The notes under the pieces: model-generated
Seen by the model: only the letters and a program-made list of their open reading frames with translations
Told to the model about the DNA's origin: nothing
Database searches by the model: none
Program-made: the position numbers and the translations under genes
Shown: piece after piece, positions 35,525 through 43,330 of the stretch
Layout: every line of letters starts with the position of its first letter
Numbering within the stretch: the stretch's first letter is position 1
Assembly (NCBI RefSeq): GCF_900128415.1
Contig: NZ_LT635772.1
Coordinates: 1,488,001-1,552,000, forward strand
Length of the DNA: 64,000 nt
Reading direction: 5' to 3'
Source: Anaerococcus mediterraneensis
Lineage (GTDB): Bacteria > Bacillota > Clostridia > Tissierellales > Peptoniphilaceae

Positions 35525-35842
35525 CTAAATCTTCCTAGTAATCCTTGCTCCCATTAGAGACCCCGCAACAGATATAGCCCCAAAAACAAAAACGTAAACA
35601 AAGGCACTTTCGTTATAAAAAATAAATATAGACGGGATAAATAAAAGCATCACTAAGAATGGAAAAATGAAAGTAAATGAATTTATCTTTCCGTAAAATA
35701 AGGATATCAAAAAACAAGCTAAAGGCATTAAAACTAACAAGATAAGCATGGCAGACCCTGTATTTTTCATAAATGCTGGTAATATATAAAAAATTACGGT
35801 AAGAGTCAATAAGTAAGGTAATATTTTTCTTGATTTTTTCAT
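35525..35842 (-). CDS. Small membrane protein, unknown
   Basis: The 105-residue protein consists almost wholly of three to four hydrophobic segments (ILPYLLTLTVIFYILPAFMK, SAMLILLVLMPLACFLISLF, FTFIFPFLVMLLFIPSIFIF, AFVYVFVFGAISVAGSLMGA). A basic start and end point to cytoplasmic termini. I do not recognise the family. An AGG site precedes ATG 35842. It is probably co-transcribed with the membrane gene at 35071-35478. Confidence 0.6.
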   Translation of the reverse strand: MKKSRKILPYLLTLTVIFYILPAFMKNTGSAMLILLVLMPLACFLISLFYGKINSFTFIFPFLVMLLFIPSIFIFYNESAFVYVFVFGAISVAGSLMGARITRKI

Positions 35843-35892
35843 GACTTAACCTCCTAAATATACGTGTTAATTATACCTTATACAACACAATC

Positions 35893-36008
35893 TAGCTTTT
35901 TATATGCAATATTTTAAAATCAAGTCAAAGAGGAGCTGGATTTGGAAGAAAAAAAACTCAAATTAATTTCCTAGCCTTTGTATTTAAGAAATTTGGGAGA
36001 TGAAAGTA
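35893..36008 (+). pseudogene. Remnant of a second K+ channel gene: control region, first ~15 codons fused to last ~9
   Basis: From 35893 the sequence parallels the control region and start of the intact channel gene (17996-18090): TAGCTTTTTATA, TCAA..AGGAG, then codons reading LEEKKLKLIS, stop, PLYL against MEEKRKLKFIAYAFVLL. It then jumps to RNLGDESK, against the C-terminal RHLGDESN of the intact protein. About 310 internal codons are missing. A middle fragment of the same gene is at 37074-37181. Confidence 0.7.
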
Positions 36009-36023
36009 AAAAAAATCAAACTA

Positions 36024-36083
36024 AAAAGCCAAGTCAAAACCTTTTGAGAATTTAATTCTAAATTGAATGTGAACTTGGCTTTT
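36024..36083 (-). terminator. Terminator of the duplicated DtxR gene
   Basis: AAAAGCCAAGT (36024-36034) and ACTTGGCTTTT (36073-36083) are exact complements with a long AT-rich loop. A related but weaker hairpin follows the second copy at 40862-40911. Confidence 0.65.
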
Positions 36084-36100
36084 AAATTTTTATAAAAATA

Positions 36101-36505
36101 TTACTTGTTTTCGTTTGTGTAGATCCTTTTTCCTTTTGGAGATTTTTTAGGATAGCCTAAAAACTTATTTAGGGCGACAAACATTTCTTCACTTGTAACA
36201 TGCTCCAATAAGTCTGACTGATCATGGACAATATTACCATCAAGGCCTAGGACATCTACTAGAAAACTCTCCCAAATCCTATGTTTAGAAAGGATTTCTT
36301 TTGCTTTCTTGTCCCCTGACTTGCTAAGATAGATTTTATTTTTCTCTTGTACAACCAGACCATCATCAACTAGCTTTCTTATCATCTCGCTAACCGAGGG
36401 CCTGCTTATAGAAAAATATTCGGATATATTTTTATTGTTTGTATATCCCTTTTCTTTTGAAAGTCTATAAATTGCTTGAATATAATCTTGTCTTATAGAG
36501 TTCAT
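36101..36505 (-). CDS. DtxR/MntR-family metalloregulator, duplicate copy 1
   Basis: The 134-residue protein has an N-terminal winged helix (QDYIQAIYRLSKEKGYTNNK, SISRPSVSEMIRKLVDDGLV) and a metal-binding dimerisation domain with HRIWESFLVDVLG and HDQSDLLEHVTSEEM, matching the His/Glu/Glu-His ligands of MntR. It differs from the copy at 40919-41323 at only three residues (Lys/Arg, Val/Ala and Gly/Asp). The reading frame is intact and its ribosome site retained, but its natural promoter (that of the metal transporter operon) was not duplicated. Expression is therefore doubtful unless it is read from the truncated permease fragment or from outside. Confidence 0.85.
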   Translation of the reverse strand: MNSIRQDYIQAIYRLSKEKGYTNNKNISEYFSISRPSVSEMIRKLVDDGLVVQEKNKIYLSKSGDKKAKEILSKHRIWESFLVDVLGLDGNIVHDQSDLLEHVTSEEMFVALNKFLGYPKKSPKGKRIYTNENK

Positions 36506-36513
36506 TTCTTACC

Positions 36514-37079
36514 TCATAGTCCGTAATCTTTTAGTAAACTTATATATAAGACTTTACCCTTTTCAGTAAGTTTATAAATCCCATCTTCTATCCTTATCTT
36601 GTTTTCACCAATAAGGATTTGACTATATTTTTCTATGTCTTCTTTTTTCCAGGATAGGTGTTTATCTATAGTAGATAGACCAAGTTCTTCTTTAGAATTT
36701 ATTTCTGACTCATGGTTGCCTACGTGCATCAAGAAGGTATCTTTTTTAAATTCTATATGTTTTTTCTTTCTCATAAAAATTTTCATCAACAAACCATTTT
36801 TATTAAATAAAAATGTGAGAAAGAAAGTTATTCCAGCTATTGTGGCAGTCATACCTGACATAGAAAGATTATAATACATAGCAAATACAAAACCAAGTAT
36901 AGAGTTTATAATAGAATATAAAACTGATATTATAATCATGGTTTTAAGATTTTTGCTAATCAAGTAGGCACTAGCAGCAGGTGTTATTAGGAAGGATATA
37001 ACCAAAATTGCTCCTACAGCTTCGAAAGCAACTAACTTTGTACATGATGTTTGGATCATAAGACTGTGAAGTAAAATCA
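36514..37079 (-). pseudogene. 5'-truncated metal ABC permease (tail fragment)
   Basis: The frame reads LVAFEAVGAILVISFLITPA through the last membrane helices and the soluble tail (WKKEDIEKYSQILIGENKIR) to the same stop as the full gene at 41332-42465. It lacks the first ~187 of 377 residues. The ATG at 37059 lies in sequence that is already degenerate (MIQTSCTK replaces MTLTSFTT). Three hydrophobic segments remain, so as a transporter it is dead. The winged-helix-like cytoplasmic tail is intact. Confidence 0.85.
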
Positions 37080-37181
37080 GGTTCCAACAAACTTATGAAA
37101 GTAAGAGCAAATAAGATCCTTTCTGCAACAGTGATAAGTGTAAAAATAATTGTATCCCATATGATTAATCCAAACATAGAC
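37074..37181 (+). pseudogene. Middle fragment of the second K+ channel gene
   Basis: Read on the plus strand, this piece gives KSGSNKLMKVRANKILSATV then ISVKIIVSHMINPNID. It aligns with KSGSDKLMKVGANKTLSAVE and ISGKRMASLMIKPNII of the intact RCK domain (about residues 207-242). It abuts the outer edge of the duplicated metal-transporter segment. An 82-codon minus-strand frame here (36971-37219) is only the antisense of this fragment. Confidence 0.75.
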
Positions 37182-37331
37182 TCAATAGTTCCTACTTTTG
37201 GAATAGCTTTATTACGCATACTGTCTAAAAATGCAAGAATTAGATTATGAATATTAATATAATTAGAATAGATAAAGTCATTTTTAAAATTCTAATTCTT
37301 TAAATTTAGATAACCCAAGGTATATAAATTA

Positions 37332-38054
37332 TTAGCTTTTAACCTTATCATCTAATTTCATCAAATAATAACAATAGAAGATAGCTACTATAATAGTAAG
37401 AATTATATACATCCACTGAGAAAAGGAGCTTTCAAAACCATATTTAGAAAAAACATCTATAAGTCCATGTGCAATAATGCATGGGATCAAACTCTTGCTT
37501 TTATAAAAAATAACTACCATTATAAAGCCCCAAGCTATGGCGAAAAACACCTGACCAACTGTTTCCAAACTAGCTTGTCCAGCAAAAAGATTTATAAAAT
37601 GTCCAATACCAAAGGTTAAAGCAGAAATAATAATTGACTTTTTTACACCATCTTTTTCTAAAATTGCCTTAAACAAAAATCCACGAAAAATTATCTCTTC
37701 TATGTATCCAATTAAAATCATTGAAATAGTAGACCATACTTGGGAAATCCCAGAATAAGCAAGATTAAGCCCACCCCATAGATTGCCAGTTACAAGAATC
37801 CATACTGGAATAAAGTACAAATATCTCTTGGAATTTTCTGGGTACTTATCAAGACCATATTTTTCCTTAAGCTTATGATTGTTTATAAAAAAAGTAATAG
37901 AAAAAGCAATAAAGACAAGTCCTATTAGTATATATAAACTTTCATCCCCAAAATTCCCCTTAATTGAAGTAGTAATCAAACAGTAAATGACAATCCAAAG
38001 TATTGCAAAATTAATTTCATTTTTTTGATAAAGTCGATACATTTCTAACCTCAT
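37332..38054 (-). CDS. CPBP-family intramembrane metalloprotease, 240 residues
   Basis: The protein has about seven hydrophobic segments and the two CPBP motifs: EEIIFRGFLFKAILEK (EExxxR) and FGIGHFINLFAGQ (FxxxH). A late AHGLIDVFSKYGF is the third conserved region. Family members (Abi) include bacteriocin-immunity proteins and CAAX-type proteases. A second, unrelated-in-detail CPBP gene lies at 39100-39699. The role is unknown, and immunity to a peptide is only a possibility. It is monocistronic. Confidence 0.85.
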   Translation of the reverse strand: MRLEMYRLYQKNEINFAILWIVIYCLITTSIKGNFGDESLYILIGLVFIAFSITFFINNHKLKEKYGLDKYPENSKRYLYFIPVWILVTGNLWGGLNLAYSGISQVWSTISMILIGYIEEIIFRGFLFKAILEKDGVKKSIIISALTFGIGHFINLFAGQASLETVGQVFFAIAWGFIMVVIFYKSKSLIPCIIAHGLIDVFSKYGFESSFSQWMYIILTIIVAIFYCYYLMKLDDKVKS

Positions 38055-38218
38055 TTCATTAATTTAGACAAAATAATTCATGAAATCATTTATATCTTTA
38101 CTATAATAAGTTAAAAAACAAAAGCTAGTTTTTTAAAAAAATTACTATTCTTTCTTAAAATCAAATATTTTATAAGGTTAATCTAGCATTTATTTTATAT
38201 CGTTAACTCAAATATCCT

Positions 38219-38788
38219 CTATTTTGAATCTCCAACATAGGTTTCAAACTCCATTAAGACGCTGGTATTAGGTAAATAATAAACTTTGGCTCTTACTTCA
38301 TCATTTGGCTTCCATTTTTCTTTTTCCCTATCATAAGTTTCACTATTTATATTAAAAATTTTTATATCATCATTTTCTGTATAGCCTATAAGCTTATATA
38401 CTACTGAATATTCATAAATATTATCCTGTTCAAAACTAAGATAGGAAAGTGTTGTTGACTCCGGCATATCTAGATATTTCATATCGAGAAAAGGAGCTTT
38501 TAGCAATTGGAAAATAACAAAAGTACAAAGACATAAGCTTATCCACCAAATAATACTTGCTCGATCCCTCTCCCTAAAAAAATAGGTCGCAAAAAGTGTT
38601 GTACAAATAATCAAACTAATAAAAAATCGAAAAACAATTTCGCTAAAGAATCCTTCTATACCTTCTTGGTTATTTCCAATAGAATGGTTCATCATTACAT
38701 ATAAGGAAATTATGCCAAGGCTTATAAACAATATCGAAAAAACTATAAAGATAATCTTTCTAGTAATGTTTCTTCTTTTCCCGCCCAT
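38219..38788 (-). CDS. Membrane protein of unknown function with extracytoplasmic tail
   Basis: I choose ATG 38788 (MGGKRRNITRK), preceded by AGGAG at a six-base spacing, over upstream in-frame ATGs at 38863, 38821 and 38812 that lack a site. The 189-residue protein has three membrane helices (IIFIVFSILFISLGIISLYV, IVFRFFISLIICTTLFATYF, ASIIWWISLCLCTFVIFQLL). A ~90-residue soluble domain follows (VYKLIGYTENDDIKIFNINS, WKPNDEVRAKVYYLPNTSVL), reminiscent of DUF3592-type folds. Family assignment is tentative. Confidence 0.6.
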   Translation of the reverse strand: MGGKRRNITRKIIFIVFSILFISLGIISLYVMMNHSIGNNQEGIEGFFSEIVFRFFISLIICTTLFATYFFRERDRASIIWWISLCLCTFVIFQLLKAPFLDMKYLDMPESTTLSYLSFEQDNIYEYSVVYKLIGYTENDDIKIFNINSETYDREKEKWKPNDEVRAKVYYLPNTSVLMEFETYVGDSK

Positions 38789-38859
38789 TTCTACTCCTAA
38801 AGAACTTTTCATTGATATCATTTTACATACATTTATATTTCTAACTAATAGTAAAAAAA

Positions 38860-39036
38860 TCATTTAAGTTTGAGTCTGTCCTTAAAAGCATCGCCTACTC
38901 TCCCTGATACCATATAATAACCATGGTTAAAAGTATCGAAGGCAATTACTTCTAGCTTATCTACGTCAACTTTATCACAATCTAATTTAGATTCTTCAAC
39001 TGTACTCCTAACTACTTCCCCTATCACATTATCTTT
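38860..39036 (-). pseudogene. C-terminal fragment, probably of a flavin reductase-like gene
   Basis: An open minus-strand frame without a start reads KDNVIGEVVRSTVEESKLDC, VDVDKLEVIAFDTFNHGYYM and VSGRVGDAFKDRLKLK, stop. The order IGEVV, DxxKL-x-(4-6)-FD-x-(3)-GYY, GxAFKDxxKLK resembles the end of flavin reductase (FMN-binding split-barrel) proteins. The rest of the gene is absent, so it is a leftover of a deletion. Confidence 0.45.
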
Positions 39037-39099
39037 TTACAAAATTTACGAACTATTTAATAAAATATTCTTAGGCTAAATAACAGATACTTTTATATT

Positions 39100-39699
39100 T
39101 CAAAAAATTAAAAATGCTGAACAAATTCCAGAAAATACATTTGCTAGAGCATGTATAATCCAACTTGGTAAGATCGATCCATCTGAGTGAAGCTCATTAA
39201 TTCTTCCCATCAACCAAGCAACAATTCCAGTAAATAAAATAATTAAAATCATTGTTGTATATCCAACAAGAGAATGAAACATAAGTCCATGTAAGATTCC
39301 AAATAATCCCGCTTGGATAATATTTGCAATATTAAAATTAAACATTTTTTTAAGTCTTTTTAGCAAGAATCCTCTAAAAAGCACTTCTTCTGGCAAAGAA
39401 GTATTGAATACTGCATAAATAATTATTGCAGGAATAGCCTTTAGTCCAAGCCCTGAAAATTCATAAGTGGCTGTTTTCACATCTCTTATCTCATAAAGTA
39501 TAAATGTTCCAATAATCATAAATAAAATTGTTACAATAAAAATAGCAGTCCGAGTTTTTTTGCCTCCTTCGATTTTTTTTAGTCCTATCCAATTAAAAAA
39601 ACTTTGTCTTTTTCTTGCAGTTATAAACCAGCAAACAAATGGTAGAGCTGCAAAGAGTATTATTTGAAATATGCTATTTATTAACTTTTCTAAAAACAA
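39100..39699 (-). CDS. CPBP-family intramembrane metalloprotease, 199 residues
   Basis: The protein has six to seven helices with the motifs PEEVLFRGFLLKRLKK (EExxxR) and FGILHGLMFHSLVGYT (FxxxH), then a final helix with SWIIHALANVFSGICSAFLI. It starts with the hydrophobic segment SIFQIILFAALPFVCWFITA. It differs from the larger CPBP protein at 37332-38054 in length and in most residues. Two direct repeats lie upstream (39792-39845). Immunity, maturation or signalling roles are all possible in this family. Confidence 0.85.
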   Translation of the reverse strand: MFLEKLINSIFQIILFAALPFVCWFITARKRQSFFNWIGLKKIEGGKKTRTAIFIVTILFMIIGTFILYEIRDVKTATYEFSGLGLKAIPAIIIYAVFNTSLPEEVLFRGFLLKRLKKMFNFNIANIIQAGLFGILHGLMFHSLVGYTTMILIILFTGIVAWLMGRINELHSDGSILPSWIIHALANVFSGICSAFLIF

Positions 39700-39791
39700 A
39701 TCCGTTTTTATGTCCCATCCATTATTAAATATTTTGGATCTATCCTTTCTCTTAAAAGTTTATACATATGCTACCCATATAATAAACATAA

Positions 39792-39845
39792 TTGACTATA
39801 ATTAGCAAAAATATTTTCATTTTGACTATACTTAGCAAAAATATT
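39792..39845. repeat. Two 24-base direct repeats upstream of a CPBP gene
   Basis: TTGACTATAATTAGCAAAAA+TATT at 39792-39815 recurs at 39822-39845 with a single A/C change; the period is 30 bases, about three helical turns. The position, ~95 bases before the start at 39699, fits an activator site, but no binding protein is known. Confidence 0.7.
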
Positions 39846-39919
39846 GGAGCTAGTTTATTAAAAAAATTTTACAATCAAAAACATCCCTCAAATAATTTAT
39901 TTAAGGATGTCTTATAAAT

Positions 39920-40825
39920 TTATTTTACATTGTTTTTATTATATAAAACTGATAGAAAAATTGTTAAAATAAATAAGAATATTGCAAATATCCCATATAT
40001 AGGTCGAGATTTGATTATTTCTAGCTTTATTAATCCACCTATACAATAGGCATAAATTGCAAACCAGAATATTAAAACTGGATAATCTTTCTTTTTGCTG
40101 ATTCTTAGTTGATTACGGTTTTTAAGTATATACGAAATTAATTTTATAAATATATAGGTCCATAAGCTAATAAAAGCTATACATGAAAACCATTCGTCTG
40201 TTATTTTGTCTAAATACAAGGAAATATAAGAGCAAATACCAACAAAGACCACTGCCCCTACTCCGATTAAAAGTGATTTGCCAAGATTAATTTTTCCTTT
40301 TACATTTTCCTTTTCCCAATTTTTTAGGGTCATATAGATTATGAAGGGCACTTCAAACATATAGCCTAAAAAATTGACCCAAATTACGGACATAAACATG
40401 TGGTGGTTTATATCTAGGTTTATTGGGCGACCATCCCAAACCCAAAATCCCCCATCAAGCCTTATAGCTACTACATCTAGCAAGAGATCCATGCTGACTA
40501 TTAGCCATCCGCTCAAAAGTGCAGTCATAATATTGGATAGGGAAAATTTCCTTGCTATCCTTAGGGCGCAGACGCTTATACCACCCCACATAAGACCTCC
40601 AAAAAATGGAAACTGATAGGGTCTAAAGCCTATACTTATAAAAAAATCATCGCTATAGTGGTAGATATCTGTAAGCCTCACTGCTAAAAGCTCCAAAGCA
40701 AATCCTGCCAAAGCTCCTGATATCAATAAGCCAAACTCCCTATAATTCTTTCTTTTAAAAATATCATAAATTAGCATAGTCACTATAAAATAGCAAATAA
40801 GCTCAAAACTGTTTATCCAATTCAT
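39920..40825 (-). CDS. Polytopic membrane protein resembling DUF422/carotenoid-biosynthesis-type proteins
   Basis: The 301-residue protein has about nine hydrophobic segments. The middle part, YQFPFFGGLMWGGISVCALR, SMDLLLDVVAIRLDGGFWVW and MSVIWVNFLGYMFEVPFIIY, resembles the conserved core of DUF422 membrane proteins (some linked to carotenoid synthesis). That core has a D-x(3)-D helix followed by a Gly-rich turn with W-x-W. No carotenoid genes are nearby, so the function should be taken as unknown. It is upstream of the second dtxR copy on the same strand but separated from it by a terminator. Confidence 0.55.
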   Translation of the reverse strand: MNWINSFELICYFIVTMLIYDIFKRKNYREFGLLISGALAGFALELLAVRLTDIYHYSDDFFISIGFRPYQFPFFGGLMWGGISVCALRIARKFSLSNIMTALLSGWLIVSMDLLLDVVAIRLDGGFWVWDGRPINLDINHHMFMSVIWVNFLGYMFEVPFIIYMTLKNWEKENVKGKINLGKSLLIGVGAVVFVGICSYISLYLDKITDEWFSCIAFISLWTYIFIKLISYILKNRNQLRISKKKDYPVLIFWFAIYAYCIGGLIKLEIIKSRPIYGIFAIFLFILTIFLSVLYNKNNVK

Positions 40826-40861
40826 ATGATTTCTCTTTTCCTCTTCATTTTTGTATAGAAA

Positions 40862-40911
40862 AAGCCAAGCCCAATTTCGATAAGTAATAAGATTAGAATT
40901 GGACTTGACTT
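40862..40911 (-). terminator. Terminator of the metal-transport operon
   Basis: AAGCCAAG and CCAATT pair with AATTGG and CTTGACTT (one mismatch bulge), followed on the minus strand by T-rich sequence. It is related to the hairpin after the duplicated dtxR copy. Confidence 0.55.
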
Positions 40912-40918
40912 CTATATT

Positions 40919-41323
40919 TTATTTATTTTCGTTTGTGTAGATTCTTTTTCCTTTTGGAGACTTTTTAGGATAATCTAAAAACTTATTGAGGGCAGCAAAC
41001 ATCTCTTCACTTGTAACATGCTCCAATAAGTCTGACTGGTCATGGACAATATTACCATCAAGACCTAAGACATCTACGAGAAAACTCTCCCAAATCCTGT
41101 GCTTGGAGAGGATTTCTTTTGCTTTCTTGTCCCCAGACTTGCTAAGGTAGATTCTATTTTTCTCTTGAACAACCAAACCATCATCAACTAGCTTTCTTAT
41201 CATCTCGCTAACCGATGGCCTGCTTATAGAAAAATATTCAGAAATATTTTTATTGTTTGTATATCCCTTTTCTTTTGAAAGTCTATAAATTGCTTGAATA
41301 TAATCTTGTCTTATAGAGTTCAT
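40919..41323 (-). CDS. DtxR/MntR-family metalloregulator, operon copy
   Basis: The 134-residue regulator has the same domains as the duplicate: winged helix (residues ~1-70) and metal/dimer domain with H-x(22-26)-EH type ligands (HRIWESFLVDV, HDQSDLLEHV). It is the last gene of the metal-uptake operon, 8 bases after the permease stop, the position of troR in Treponema. The DtxR-like box at 45017-45032 in front of the operon is its natural target, giving feedback repression when Mn, Fe or Zn is abundant. Mn is suggested by MntR-like length and absence of an SH3 domain. Confidence 0.9.
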   Translation of the reverse strand: MNSIRQDYIQAIYRLSKEKGYTNNKNISEYFSISRPSVSEMIRKLVDDGLVVQEKNRIYLSKSGDKKAKEILSKHRIWESFLVDVLGLDGNIVHDQSDLLEHVTSEEMFAALNKFLDYPKKSPKGKRIYTNENK

Positions 41324-41897
41324 TTCTTACCTCATAGTCCGTAATCTTTTATTAAACTTATATATAAGACTTTACCCTTTTCAGTAAGTTTATAAATCCC
41401 ATCCTCAATCCTTATCTTGTTTTCATCAATAAGGATCTGACTATATTTTTCTATGTCTTCTTTTTTCCAGAATAGGTGTTTATCAATAGTAGATAGACCA
41501 AGCTCCTCTTTAGAATTTATTTCTGACTCATGGTTACCTACATGCATCAAGAAGGTATCTTTTTTAAATTCTATATGTTTTTTATTTCTCATCAAAATTT
41601 TCATCAACAAACCATTTTTATTAAATAAAAATGTGAGAAAGAAAGTTATTCCAGCTATTGTGGCAGTCATACCTGACATAGAAAGATTATAATACATAGC
41701 AAATACAAAACCAAGTATAGAGTTTATAATAGAATATAAAACTGATATTATAATCATGGTTTTAAGATTTTTGCTAATCAAGTAGGCACTAGCAGCAGGT
41801 GTTATTAGAAAGGATATAACCAAAATTGCTCCTACAGCTTCGAAAGCAACTACCGTTGTAAATGATGTTAGGGTCATGAGGCTGTAAAATAAAATCA
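40919..41897. repeat. Segmental duplication, copy 2 (original, in the operon)
   Basis: Source copy of the repeat at 36101-37079, embedded in a full permease gene and followed by the operon terminator. Confidence 0.9.
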
Positions 41898-42465
41898 TAT
41901 CCGAAAATCCTGCAATCTTGGCAAATTCTCCATCAAAAGTAGTTAGCTTCAATTCTTTAAAAAATATGATTATAAAGGCCAAGTTGATAATACCCATTAC
42001 AGACATTTGAAAAAGAGATTTTGGGATCTCGAAACCAAAAAAGTCCATAGTATTTAGAGGTGCCATAATTACCTCCCCCATAAGGACAACATCCACATCC
42101 AAATGTACATTTCTAGCATATTTTGTGATAAGGATAACTGCCAGAGCAAAAAACATTGGAAAAATTATCCCTACTGCATCATCATTTTTTACAAGTTTGG
42201 TCTTTGATAAGGACTCTATAGAAAAAACCGTTATAATTCCGAATAGGGCCGCACCAAAGACTAGGTAAATTGATGTAATATCCTTGACTATAAAATAAGC
42301 TAGGACAATACCTAATAAAATTGAATGACTGATGGCATCAGCAAGCATGGAAAGACTTCTTAGGACCAAGAAAACTCCTATAATACTGCAAGCTATAGCT
42401 GTCACCAAAAGTACTAATAAGGTTTCATAGTTTGATATAAATGAGTATCTTAGAAAATCAATCAT
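41332..42465 (-). CDS. Metal ABC permease with winged-helix-like cytoplasmic tail
   Basis: The 377-residue protein is an ABC-3 permease (residues 1-275, about eight helices, with GVFLVLRSLSMLADAISHSI and AVGAILVISFLITPAASAYL). It is extended by ~100 cytoplasmic residues. The tail begins at a Lys-rich linker (RNKKHIEFKKDTFLMHVGNH) and ends in a segment that reads like a DtxR winged helix: SKEELGLSTIDKHLFWKKED, IEKYSQILIDENKIRIEDGI, YKLTEKGKVLYISLIKDYGL. Ordinary permeases of this family lack such a tail (about 275-300 residues). Fused permease-regulators are known from Chlamydia (YtgCR). Here a separate DtxR gene follows. It overlaps the other permease gene by 8 bases. Confidence 0.88.
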   Translation of the reverse strand: MIDFLRYSFISNYETLLVLLVTAIACSIIGVFLVLRSLSMLADAISHSILLGIVLAYFIVKDITSIYLVFGAALFGIITVFSIESLSKTKLVKNDDAVGIIFPMFFALAVILITKYARNVHLDVDVVLMGEVIMAPLNTMDFFGFEIPKSLFQMSVMGIINLAFIIIFFKELKLTTFDGEFAKIAGFSDMILFYSLMTLTSFTTVVAFEAVGAILVISFLITPAASAYLISKNLKTMIIISVLYSIINSILGFVFAMYYNLSMSGMTATIAGITFFLTFLFNKNGLLMKILMRNKKHIEFKKDTFLMHVGNHESEINSKEELGLSTIDKHLFWKKEDIEKYSQILIDENKIRIEDGIYKLTEKGKVLYISLIKDYGL

Positions 42466-43327
42466 ATTTTTTCCTCACAATCCTTTTTCTCATTCCTCTT
42501 GGCCCGATCACCATGGAGATCAGAGATATAAAGCTCATTATCAATATGATAGTAGATCCTGTACTCATCCCATCATAAACTGTAGATATATAAGTGCCTA
42601 CAAAGGCTGATAATCCACCACAAAATCCTGCTATTAATAACATGGCATGGAATTTATCCGTCCATTGCAAGGCTGTAATTGCTGGTACTATGAGCATTGA
42701 TGAAATCAAAATTGCTCCAACAAGTTTTAGACCTGTCGTGATTAGGACCATAGTAGCTATCAGTATGATTGTGTTCATTAAAATAGGATTTATACCTATA
42801 GTTTTGGCATAAACTTCATCAAAAACAAATACTTTGATCTCCTTATAAAATAAAAGGAGAAGCATAATTGATAAAATTGATACTACGAAAATGATCTTTA
42901 CATCATTTTTCATAATATATGAAGCCTGACCAAAAATATAATTTTTAAGCCCTGATTGGGATACTCCTGCATATTTTGTATTGCCTTGGATATAAGATTT
43001 CAGTACCATACCTAGGCCAAAAAAACTAGATAAAACTATAGCCAAGGTAGCATCAAGGTCTATTTTTGAATTATTTGATATGGTATCAATTAGAAAAAAA
43101 GATATAGCTCCCGCAAGGGCTGCCCCTAAGAGAAGTATGATCGGTGATTTCTCCATTGATAACATAAAGGCAAGGACTATACCAGGATAGGTAGAATGCC
43201 CGATAGCATCGCCTATTAGGGACTTGCCTTTAAGGACAGTGATTGATCCAATTATGCCAGTAGCCATAGCCAAAATCACCGTACCAACAGCCACTATTAT
43301 AAAAGAATAGTTTCTAAAAATATCCAT
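42458..43327 (-). CDS. Metal ABC permease (ABC-3 family)
   Basis: The 289-residue permease has eight to nine helices with the family segments TVLKGKSLIGDAIGHSTYPG and ITTGLKLVGAILISSMLIVP. Its length is normal. Together with the gene at 41332-42465 it would form a heterodimeric channel for Mn/Zn/Fe, as do TroC and TroD. It starts 3 bases after the ATPase stop and overlaps the following permease gene by 8 bases. The basic end (GPRGMRKRIVRKKYD) faces the cytoplasm. Confidence 0.93.
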   Translation of the reverse strand: MDIFRNYSFIIVAVGTVILAMATGIIGSITVLKGKSLIGDAIGHSTYPGIVLAFMLSMEKSPIILLLGAALAGAISFFLIDTISNNSKIDLDATLAIVLSSFFGLGMVLKSYIQGNTKYAGVSQSGLKNYIFGQASYIMKNDVKIIFVVSILSIMLLLLFYKEIKVFVFDEVYAKTIGINPILMNTIILIATMVLITTGLKLVGAILISSMLIVPAITALQWTDKFHAMLLIAGFCGGLSAFVGTYISTVYDGMSTGSTIILIMSFISLISMVIGPRGMRKRIVRKKYD

Positions 43328-43330
43328 ATC

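Larger units (their letters stand above)
36101..37079. repeat. Segmental duplication, copy 1 (permease tail plus dtxR gene)
   Basis: This stretch is nearly identical to 40919-41897 with a constant offset of 4818 bases and no visible indel. Similarity is highest over the dtxR gene and fades beyond about 37035. The outer edge falls inside a K+ channel remnant. Confidence 0.9.

Noticed and set aside
36971..37219. 82-codon minus-strand frame with a membrane-like stretch
   Set aside because: It is the antisense of the K+ channel fragment at 37074-37181; the equivalent antisense frame of the intact channel (18640-18831) gives a similar peptide.
39792..39845. CRISPR-like array
   Set aside because: Only two repeat units with a 6-base gap; no spacers and no cas genes in the window.
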